Source: Ignavibacteria bacterium
GTDB taxonomy: Bacteria > Bacteroidota > Ignavibacteria > Tepidaquicellales > OLB5
Reading direction: 5' to 3'
Length of the DNA stretch: 6,034 bases
NCBI GenBank assembly: GCA_027492415.1
Contig: JAPUEV010000346.1
Span: forward strand, 1-6,034
In this document: positions 1 to 5,392 of the stretch, piece after piece
Layout of the letters: each line of letters begins with the position of its first letter
Numbering within the stretch: position 1 is the stretch's first letter
Translations under genes and position numbers: made by a program
The notes under the pieces: model-generated
Told to the model about the DNA's origin: nothing
The model's database searches: none
The model's input: the letters and a program-made list of their open reading frames with translations, nothing else

Positions 1-23
1 GCGGGATATTTATTCTATCCCGC
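1..23. terminator. Hairpin at left edge, probable terminator
   Basis: Bases 1-8 (GCGGGATA) pair perfectly with bases 16-23 (TATCCCGC) around a 7-base loop. On the plus strand the stem is followed by a T-rich stretch (TTTAATTATTTT), as in a factor-independent terminator for a plus-strand gene lying left of the window. On the minus strand it lies 39 bases past the stop of the 482-residue gene, so it could serve that gene as well, but the bases that would form the minus-strand U-tract are outside the window. A shared bidirectional terminator between convergent genes is the simplest reading. Confidence 0.6.
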
Positions 24-62
24 TTTAATTATTTTACTGCTTCATTTATTTTTCCGTTTTGT

Positions 63-1511
63 TTATCGTTCTTTAAGCTCGGCAATTTTCTCCTTCATCC
101 AGTTTCTTGCATAAATAAATCCTTTCTCATCATTTACTTCGCGTTCCAGCTTGCCGGTTTCGTAACCATCGCCGCTATTTTCTTTGAGCCTGAACAGCTT
201 CTTCATCAGCCTGATAGTCCGCCGGGCATTGGCAGAAAATAGTTCAGGTATATCAGGGTTATTCTTATTGTATTTCAATGCAGAATCCATTATAAGCTCT
301 GCATCATCATAATTGCCGCAGTCATATTCAATGCACAGCAGGAAAAGCTTTGCATCAAGGTAATGAATGTAATCCCTGTAATCTACTTTAGCAAGGTATT
401 CCCTGGATTTTTTTATGTCATTGTTATATCTTGAGATCTTGGCGTACTCAAGGCTTACAATGTTCTTCCTGTTCAAATCATCAATCGCGCCCGAATACTT
501 TCCCGCAAAATATTCAGCCCACTTCACTTCATTTAAATGGATCGCAGTATCAATTACCTGCTTGTATGTATAGGGGTGTATCCTGTTATTTCCGTTATCA
601 AACAGCAGGTCTTTTTTATCAAGCAGCATGTACAGCTCCAGCAGAGGACGCCTGAATTGATGCCCACCATCTGCGATCCGGATCGTCAAATAGTTGTAAA
701 GGTCACTGTAAAACCCCGCCTGCTGCTGAGAGGTAAGAACTCCCGTATTGCTTTCAAGCGTATCCCTGTATTCAAGTATAAGCTCCTCATCCTCTGAACC
801 AAGCATTTTAAGCATTAAGTATTTCAGGTAAATATCCGGGTAGCTTTCACGGAATTTGTCTTTATTGCCGCCTATAAATCCAAGTAATTCACCTATCATT
901 TCCAGGCGGTATCTGGTGCCTGAAAAGCTGTTCAGCTTTTCCTTGGAATACATAAGCTGGAACAGCAATAGCTTGCGGGTGAAATATGCAGCATCAAGAT
1001 TATCGCTCTCGTTCTGAAGTGAATTTGAAAATTTATAAAAATCGGAATCATCTTCCATGCCGCTCACCTCTGATTCAATATCCGAAAGCAGTTTATATTT
1101 ATCCTCTCCCGGGGGAAGTCTTACCGCCTGTTTGTAAAGTGAGCCGGCTGCCTGCCTCGCTTTTAAAATATTACCGTTTTCCTTTAATTGCCTGATAAGA
1201 AAAAGTTCGCCAGTAAGGTTATGTGAATATAAATATTCCGTTTTCAGAAAATTCTCTATTTCACGGTTCAGGTCACTGAAAAGCTTCCTGATGCTCGCTT
1301 CAGTTGTGCTCTTTTTTAAAATACCCGAAGCGATCTCTTTCCGTGTTAGCTTACCTGATTTTATATCTTCCCTGCGTTCACTAATTATCCCGTATAATTT
1401 AATGATTCTCTCAGGCACTTTAAAATAAGCTGAACGAATATAATCACCAAACCGGGTAAGCTCTTCATCGCTTAAGAGTGAATATATTTCCGGTATTTCC
1501 TGTTTCTTCAT
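63..1511 (-). CDS. Hypothetical helical-repeat protein, cytoplasmic
   Basis: This 482-residue protein has no signal peptide or membrane segment, so it is probably cytoplasmic. Residues about 8-90 form a compact, charged N-terminal region with the pattern 'LLSDEELTRFGDYIRSAYF', then 'KLY', 'KLTRKEI' and 'IRKLFSDLNREIENFL'. I recognise this pattern from uncharacterised Bacteroidota proteins, where a 'F..F..SP.FN' segment precedes a 'LM.DL....E.FL' helix; that is recall, not a search result. The rest is almost entirely predicted helix. Helix pairs at about 350-375 and 384-415 ('EYDCGNYDDAELIMDSALKY') look TPR-like but are too degenerate to name. Such all-helical proteins often act as binding scaffolds, but no partner can be inferred. 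The ATG is chosen because the conserved N-terminal pattern begins right after it. The Shine-Dalgarno is weak (AAGAAG about 8 bases upstream). The gene is monocistronic within the window and divergent from the lipoprotein gene. Confidence 0.85.
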   Translation of the reverse strand: MKKQEIPEIYSLLSDEELTRFGDYIRSAYFKVPERIIKLYGIISERREDIKSGKLTRKEIASGILKKSTTEASIRKLFSDLNREIENFLKTEYLYSHNLTGELFLIRQLKENGNILKARQAAGSLYKQAVRLPPGEDKYKLLSDIESEVSGMEDDSDFYKFSNSLQNESDNLDAAYFTRKLLLFQLMYSKEKLNSFSGTRYRLEMIGELLGFIGGNKDKFRESYPDIYLKYLMLKMLGSEDEELILEYRDTLESNTGVLTSQQQAGFYSDLYNYLTIRIADGGHQFRRPLLELYMLLDKKDLLFDNGNNRIHPYTYKQVIDTAIHLNEVKWAEYFAGKYSGAIDDLNRKNIVSLEYAKISRYNNDIKKSREYLAKVDYRDYIHYLDAKLFLLCIEYDCGNYDDAELIMDSALKYNKNNPDIPELFSANARRTIRLMKKLFRLKENSGDGYETGKLEREVNDEKGFIYARNWMKEKIAELKER

Positions 1512-1585
1512 GAGTTGTCTTCTTAAACTGCGGAGAACTGTTAATTTAAATTATCCCTGAAATTTGCTACTTTTTTTAATTCAAT

Positions 1586-1593
1586 CAAAGATA
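1586..1593 (-). promoter_or_regulatory. Candidate -7 element for the 482-residue gene
   Basis: Read on the minus strand this is TATCTTTG, a perfect match to the Bacteroidota -7 consensus TAnnTTTG. It sits 74 bases upstream of the ATG at 1511, leaving a leader of roughly 65-70 bases. No TTG is seen at the expected distance upstream, so the call rests on the -7 element and its position alone. Confidence 0.35.
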
Positions 1594-1652
1594 ATTTTCT
1601 GTGTATCTGAATTTAATATAAATTTGGCTAAAACAATTGAAAATTTGTTTCT

Positions 1653-1683
1653 TTTGCAATTTATTTAATAAAAGCTATTTTTG
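1653..1683 (+). promoter_or_regulatory. Bacteroidota-type promoter of the lipoprotein gene
   Basis: A TTTG at 1653-1656 serves as the -33 element. A 19-base spacer follows, then TATTTTTG at 1676-1683, which matches the -7 consensus TAnnTTTG exactly. Transcription would start near 1690, giving a leader of about 20 bases that still contains the AGGAGG at 1699-1704. Because the -7 element lies downstream of the in-frame ATG at 1637, that ATG would not be on the transcript. Another TAnnTTTG match (TAAATTTG, 1619-1626) lies further upstream but has no -33 partner. Confidence 0.6.
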
Positions 1684-1698
1684 TAATATAAATAATTC

Positions 1699-1704
1699 AG
1701 GAGG
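1699..1704 (+). promoter_or_regulatory. Strong Shine-Dalgarno fixing the start at 1709
   Basis: AGGAGG lies 4 bases before the ATG at 1709. It is the only full-consensus ribosome binding site in the window. It decides the start of the lipoprotein in favour of 1709 over the upstream in-frame ATG at 1637, in agreement with the signal peptide beginning at 1709. Confidence 0.8.
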
Positions 1705-1708
1705 AATA

Positions 1709-2770
1709 ATGTCAAAATACAGGTTCTTTATATCATTAATAATAACAGCAATACTTATAACAAGCTGCTCTACTTTGGATAAGCTGAAGGAAAAGCTCGG
1801 CTCTAAAGATAGCGACAAAGATAAAAAGGAAGAGACTAAAAAAGAGGAAACCAAAGAAGTTACCGCAGGCGCTGATCTTGATTTCTACAATAAGTATATA
1901 GAAGTTTCAAACAAGGTACAGGATGCCGGGGAAAAGGTTTACAAAGATTACATAAACGATATTCCCTTACCGAAATCTCTCAGCAAAAGCTCATTTGTGA
2001 TCGCTGTATCTTTCAAGCTTTCATCTGATAACCTTGAACGCGTTTATAAAGAGTATAACCGTTCATTTTTTGATGGCGGCGAGCTTTCTAAGCTGAATGC
2101 ATCATCAGACATGAAGAACGATATCGAAGGAAACTTCAAAACGCTGCTGAAAACTATGGAAGATTATTACAATGTGTCTTCTAAGGTAGCTGATTATTAC
2201 AGCAAGAATGAATGGAAGAACGATCTTTCAAAGGCTGAATCATATGATGAAGATATGAAAGCAGCATACGAAAAATATAAATCCGCATTCGGTAAGTTCT
2301 CTGATTCCGTTAAGAAATACAAACCCCAGCGCAAAGTTCGCGATATTGAGTCTATTAAAAATCCCGATGAAAAGTCGGTTGCAGTGCTAATGAATGCTTA
2401 CGAGAACACCCTGGATAAGGCAGAAGAGTTCTATAACGCATTTGACGGACTGGAATATAAAGGTGATTATTCAAAAGCAAAAGATAAATTCAGGGAGTTT
2501 GAAGCATCCTTCAAGCAGGATAAAAATTCAGTCCTCAGCGCCGAGTTTTCAGAAAAGACAAAATATATGAAGTACAGCTACGAAGATTACTTTGTAAAAA
2601 TGACAAATATGTTCCTGGATGCAGGCACCAGGTTCTTTGACCACGCGCCATCAGCCAGTGACCAGGCTGATTTTAACCGGACTTATGATGACGTTGTTAA
2701 TAATTATAACTATATGATATCAGCCTATAACACGAACATCAATGTTGTAAATATGTTCAGGGTATATTAG
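1709..2770 (+). CDS. DUF3829 (YiiG-like) lipoprotein
   Basis: This 353-residue lipoprotein probably belongs to the DUF3829 family, which includes E. coli YiiG (about the same length); its molecular function is unknown. Residues 1-20 are a type II signal peptide: positive MSKYR, a hydrophobic core, and the lipobox ITSC with Cys20 as lipidation site. Residue +2 is Ser, so membrane destination cannot be settled here. Residues 33-50 are a Lys/Glu-rich low-complexity tether. From residue 57 the mature domain is helical and rich in Tyr and Lys. The family assignment rests on the order of recognisable parts: an opening 'FYNKYIEVSNKV' segment, a central 'YYSKNEWKNDLSKAESYDED' segment resembling YiiG's YY...DD..AKG region, and a closing 'YDDVVNNYNYMISAYN' like YiiG's final 'YN.MVDDYN'. 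The start at 1709 is set by AGGAGG, the promoter position and the signal peptide; starting at 1637 would bury the signal peptide behind 24 residues. It stands alone on the plus strand. Confidence 0.85.
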   Translation: MSKYRFFISLIITAILITSCSTLDKLKEKLGSKDSDKDKKEETKKEETKEVTAGADLDFYNKYIEVSNKVQDAGEKVYKDYINDIPLPKSLSKSSFVIAVSFKLSSDNLERVYKEYNRSFFDGGELSKLNASSDMKNDIEGNFKTLLKTMEDYYNVSSKVADYYSKNEWKNDLSKAESYDEDMKAAYEKYKSAFGKFSDSVKKYKPQRKVRDIESIKNPDEKSVAVLMNAYENTLDKAEEFYNAFDGLEYKGDYSKAKDKFREFEASFKQDKNSVLSAEFSEKTKYMKYSYEDYFVKMTNMFLDAGTRFFDHAPSASDQADFNRTYDDVVNNYNYMISAYNTNINVVNMFRVY

Positions 2771-2788
2771 TATTGCATGTGCGTTACA

Positions 2789-2816
2789 TCGTTCCCAAGC
2801 TTCTGCTTGGGAACGA
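2789..2816. repeat. Perfect 12-bp palindrome with TTCT loop, REP-like or terminator
   Basis: TCGTTCCCAAGC (2789-2800) and GCTTGGGAACGA (2805-2816) pair perfectly over 12 bp around a 4-base TTCT loop. It lies in the 88-base gap between the convergent lipoprotein and barrel genes, 18 bases past the lipoprotein stop. The plus-strand tail (ATCTTT) is only weakly T-rich, and the minus-strand tail has no T-tract. It could be a poor terminator for the lipoprotein gene. The arms also resemble short 'GTTCCCA.GC...GC.TGGGAAC' intergenic palindromes that I recall from several phyla, which would make it a REP-like element; that resemblance is from memory. The hairpin itself is certain, its role is not. 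Confidence 0.65.
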
Positions 2817-2858
2817 ATCTTTAAAGTTTAATCAAAAAAATTCCACCTGCCAGCCGCA

Positions 2859-3644
2859 TTATTCAGGAAGCCTGAAAGATACACCTGTACTGATAAAATA
2901 ATCAGGTGATTCTTTTGTGATACCGATACCGCCGGATAGATCAAGCTGTAAGTTTTTATCTATGAGATATGTAATCCCCCCATCAAACCTGTGATCGGGT
3001 ATTTCCTTCTCAGGTAAATAGCCGTATAGCTCAGCAAATGCAGAAAAGTTTTTGAGCAATGATGCCGCAAGCGATAATGAATATATTCCGGTTGCGCCCG
3101 GTGAACCAGATCCAAACTCGCCGCCCAGATTGTATGATAAAGAGAATATGCGGCTTAATGTATGCGCCATAGCAAAACGGAATTCAGCTCCGGTATAATC
3201 TGACTGGAAAGGGCTTTCTTTGTTAAACGGAACTGAAACGCTCAGCAGTACAGCTGTTTCCGGTATGTATTTTTTTTCTGAGCATATCTTAATTTTAGTA
3301 CCAACAGTTAAAGGACCAAGCCCGGTAGTGTTCGGGTCATCCACTTCAATATTCCTATATTCCTCCTGAAGGAACTCTGCTCCAAGACGCAGCTCTGCGT
3401 TATTGGCAACACCATACCTTAGCAGTACAGAAGGATATGAGTGATTGAATACTTTAAAAGTACCAATTACTGAACTGAACTCACGGGTTTTTTCTATACT
3501 TGCACCCAGCTCGGCCTGGAAAAAACCCCTGCCTACAGTAAGCGGTGATTCTGTCTGGTCAGGTCTGTCTGTAAAAATATTCTCAGGCTGCGAATAAGAC
3601 ACGTTAGTCAAAAAAAATAAAATTAATGTTATAAATATTTTCAA
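2859..3644 (-). CDS. Outer-membrane beta-barrel, Phenol_MetA_deg-like, copy 1
   Basis: A 261-residue protein with a Sec signal peptide (about 1-18, MKIFITLILFFLTNVSYS, cleavage near SYS|QPEN). The mature start 'TDRPDQTESPLTVGRGFFQ' is the hallmark of Bacteroidota proteins assigned to the 'MetA-pathway of phenol degradation' putative transporter family (PF13557). The remainder alternates short beta-strands with Gly/Asn turns and ends in an aromatic/hydrophobic strand (about 249-259, 'YFISTGVSFRL'), as expected of an outer-membrane barrel. Despite the family name, no phenol-pathway gene is nearby and the substrate is unknown. The start codon is TTG: the encoded MKIFIT lines up with the ATG-started MKIAIT of the neighbouring paralogue, and no in-frame ATG or GTG occurs before an upstream TAA. 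No Shine-Dalgarno is visible. It follows copy 2 after a 128-base gap containing a terminator, so it has its own promoter (not identified) or depends on read-through. Confidence 0.85.
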   Translation of the reverse strand: MKIFITLILFFLTNVSYSQPENIFTDRPDQTESPLTVGRGFFQAELGASIEKTREFSSVIGTFKVFNHSYPSVLLRYGVANNAELRLGAEFLQEEYRNIEVDDPNTTGLGPLTVGTKIKICSEKKYIPETAVLLSVSVPFNKESPFQSDYTGAEFRFAMAHTLSRIFSLSYNLGGEFGSGSPGATGIYSLSLAASLLKNFSAFAELYGYLPEKEIPDHRFDGGITYLIDKNLQLDLSGGIGITKESPDYFISTGVSFRLPE

Positions 3645-3690
3645 TTGTAAGATTTTAATTAAATAAATAATAAATTACTTCAGTTTATAA

Positions 3691-3726
3691 AAATTCCCTC
3701 TCAAGTTTTAATTAAAGAGGGAATTT
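3691..3726 (-). terminator. Terminator after barrel copy 2
   Basis: AAATTCCCTCT (3691-3701) pairs with AGAGGGAATTT (3716-3726) in a perfect 11-bp stem with a 14-base loop. On the minus strand the descending arm runs into TTATAAA, giving a run of five T's, while the plus-strand continuation (ATGATGAG) is not T-rich. The orientation therefore suits the minus-strand barrel gene that stops at 3773, 46 bases upstream of the stem. Confidence 0.7.
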
Positions 3727-3772
3727 ATGATGAGTTTAAAAATCTGTTATTCCGGTGAAACGTCTGCCGGGA

Positions 3773-4552
3773 CTACCTTGGAAGCCTTAATGCAACACCG
3801 CCGGCTATAAAATAATCCGGTGATTTGCTTGATATCCCCAGGCCAAATGATGCATCTATTGCAACATTTTTCAGTATTAAGTAAGAAATACCGGCATCAA
3901 ACCTGTGATCAGGTGAAGATTTCTGCGGCATAAAACCGTATATTTCAGCAAATGCAGAAAGTTTTTTCATTAAGCTTGCGCCTACAGCAAAAGTATAAAT
4001 TCCCGTTGCTCCTGGTGAACCTGCGCCGAATGAGCCGCCAAGATTATATGATATTGAAACTTTTTTACTTAATGAGTTTGACATAGCAAAACGGAATTCA
4101 GTGCCAATGTAGGTAGACTGGAACAGGCTGTTATCTTTATATGGCAATGAAATATTCAGCAGAAATGCTGTTTCAGGCATTGAACCTTTTTCCGTGAACA
4201 GCTTTATCTTTGTGCCCACTATTATAGGACCTGAACCGCTTTCGCTGGTTGATGTTCCCGAAATTGTTTCTTTTCTGTTCAACAGGTCTATACCGGCCCT
4301 TAATTCCATGTTCTTCGCCATACCATACCTGAAAAGAAGAGTGGGTGCGGTAAGCGTGCTGTACTTAAGATCTTTAACGGGCTCATCGTTTTCAGATGTT
4401 ATCCCTGCTTCTATCTGGAAATAATTCTTTTCCATCAGAGTTGTCGTTGTTCCTGCTCCGGGTCTGTCAGCGGATATATCGCCAACCTGTGAATATAATT
4501 TACCTGAGTATATAACTGCAGCGATCAAGAAAACAGTAATTGCAATTTTCAT
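3773..4552 (-). CDS. Outer-membrane beta-barrel, Phenol_MetA_deg-like, copy 2
   Basis: A 259-residue paralogue of the barrel encoded at 2859-3644. It has a Sec signal peptide (about 1-21, cleavage near LYS|QVGD), then 'ADRPGAGTTTT', a variant of the 'DRPDQTESP' opening kept in copy 1. From 'VGTKIK' to the C-terminus the two copies align without gaps over 148 residues, with about 90 identities by hand count, including EFRFAM, SYNLGG, GSPGATGIY, PDHRFD and SPDYFI. The N-terminal part is much less alike and needs gaps. The last strand ends 'GGVALRLPR'. The likely location is the outer membrane; the substrate is unknown. Its ATG lies 33 bases after the stop of the 218-residue membrane protein gene, with no Shine-Dalgarno or terminator between, so the two are probably co-transcribed. 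A terminator at 3691-3726 ends the unit. Confidence 0.85.
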   Translation of the reverse strand: MKIAITVFLIAAVIYSGKLYSQVGDISADRPGAGTTTTLMEKNYFQIEAGITSENDEPVKDLKYSTLTAPTLLFRYGMAKNMELRAGIDLLNRKETISGTSTSESGSGPIIVGTKIKLFTEKGSMPETAFLLNISLPYKDNSLFQSTYIGTEFRFAMSNSLSKKVSISYNLGGSFGAGSPGATGIYTFAVGASLMKKLSAFAEIYGFMPQKSSPDHRFDAGISYLILKNVAIDASFGLGISSKSPDYFIAGGVALRLPR

Positions 4553-4585
4553 ATCAATTTATTTTTTTAATTTATCATATTGTTT

Positions 4586-5242
4586 TTAAAATGGGAATGG
4601 TATCGTAACCATTCTCACAAGTGAAAGTACCAGTATTACAACAGCCAGTATAGTGTAGGTTTTCTGCATTGTTGAGTGTGTCTTTAATGATGCAAGACCA
4701 AGGAAAAACAAAACAACCGTGAACAATACCGTGCAAAGTGTAAAATCATCGCCTACTTTATTTGCATTGTTGCCCTTTGTAAGCAATACTTTAGCTGAAT
4801 CATTCAGTGTCTCTGATTCCTTCATTCTTGCGTTTATGCTGTCAAGATTTGCCGCCTGCTCCTTTTCATATTCACTTACGTCCTTTGGGTCATCCTTCAG
4901 GTCTTTCTGCAAGCCTTCGCTAAGCTTGCTGAAAAAATATGTTGCATCTTCCACATCACCCTTTTCTGAATTATCTTTCCATTGAGTGTAAATAATATCA
5001 TCCTTCATATCGTTAACCTCAAACGAATTCAGGTCGCTTAATGCTTCAAGGTATATAGTGTTTGCATGGTTTGTAACCGTAACTGACTGTGTGTAGCTTG
5101 TCTGCATCTCGCCGCCCCAAAGCGCCGAGCAGTATGCAGCAAAAGCTCCTAAAATAGTAGTTACGCCAAGCAATACAGTGATAAAAACTTCAAGCTTGGT
5201 AGCTTTTTCAATCGCAGGTGTTTCCTTTGTAACTTCTGCCAT
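4586..5242 (-). CDS. Hypothetical three-TM membrane protein
   Basis: A 218-residue protein of unknown function. A short charged N-terminus precedes a first membrane segment (about 17-41, 'LEVFITVLLGVTTILGAFAA'). A soluble, largely helical and acidic stretch of about 120 residues follows (45-165), with coiled-coil-like charge patterns near 105-150. Two closely spaced membrane segments end the protein (about 167-186 and 195-215). The layout of one TM, a helical domain and two TMs resembles DUF4337-type proteins, but I see no motif that secures the assignment. The ATG follows AAAGGGG (5251-5257), a moderate Shine-Dalgarno 8 bases upstream. It is the first gene of a probable two-gene operon with barrel copy 2. 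The pairing hints at an envelope role, which is inference only. Confidence 0.8.
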   Translation of the reverse strand: MAEVTKETPAIEKATKLEVFITVLLGVTTILGAFAAYCSALWGGEMQTSYTQSVTVTNHANTIYLEALSDLNSFEVNDMKDDIIYTQWKDNSEKGDVEDATYFFSKLSEGLQKDLKDDPKDVSEYEKEQAANLDSINARMKESETLNDSAKVLLTKGNNANKVGDDFTLCTVLFTVVLFFLGLASLKTHSTMQKTYTILAVVILVLSLVRMVTIPFPF

Positions 5243-5250
5243 CTTTTATT

Positions 5251-5257
5251 CCCCTTT
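5251..5257 (-). promoter_or_regulatory. Shine-Dalgarno-like site for the 218-residue gene
   Basis: Read on the minus strand this is AAAGGGG, 8 bases before the ATG at 5242. It can pair with the anti-Shine-Dalgarno only by using a G-U wobble. It supports the chosen start but is weaker than the AGGAGG of the lipoprotein gene. Confidence 0.45.
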
Positions 5258-5278
5258 AGAAAGTTGTTATATTCAGCA

Positions 5279-5286
5279 CAAATATA
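5279..5286 (-). promoter_or_regulatory. Candidate -7 element for the membrane protein/barrel operon
   Basis: The minus strand reads TATATTTG, an exact TAnnTTTG match, 36 bases upstream of the ATG at 5242. Transcription would begin near 5272, leaving a leader of about 30 bases that includes the AAAGGGG site. No clear TTG is seen at the usual -33 spacing. It lies downstream of the mntH terminator, as an independent operon would require. Confidence 0.45.
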
Positions 5287-5340
5287 ACGAAATTATTGAA
5301 TTTTTACCTTATATGTGCGCTTCACTTTACCAAAGGGTAT

Positions 5341-5377
5341 AAAAAAAGACCCTCCCGCAGAATACGGAAAGATCTTT
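5341..5377 (-). terminator. Intrinsic terminator of mntH
   Basis: On the minus strand AAAGATCTTTCCG (5377-5365) pairs with CGGGAGGGTCTTT (5357-5345) over 13 positions, three of them G-U pairs, around a 7-base loop. A T-tract follows (seven T's, three of them inside the stem). The G-U pairs would become A-C mismatches in plus-strand RNA, so the structure is directional and belongs to mntH, whose stop is 15 bases away. Confidence 0.8.
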
Positions 5378-5392
5378 AATTTTTTATTAAGC

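Noticed and set aside
431..1195. Three plus-strand open frames (431-655, 537-797, 986-1195)
   Set aside because: They overlap one another in different frames opposite the 482-residue gene, with no signal of translation.
1799..1858. Lys/Glu-rich A/G-biased run as a DNA repeat
   Set aside because: It encodes the low-complexity tether after the lipoprotein signal peptide. There is no regular repeat unit.
3168..4101. Recent gene conversion between the two barrels
   Set aside because: A 20-base stretch is identical (3168-3187 and 4082-4101), but synonymous differences are frequent on both sides. Protein-level constraint explains the similarity.
4194..4985. Plus-strand open frames at 4194-4424 and 4719-4985
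   Set aside because: Both are antisense to well-supported minus-strand genes (barrel copy 2 and the 218-residue membrane protein), and their composition is what the opposite strand dictates.
5243..5392. Riboswitch or small RNA in the 150-base gap below mntH
   Set aside because: The gap is accounted for by the mntH terminator, a candidate -7 element and a Shine-Dalgarno-like site. No further structured element is apparent.
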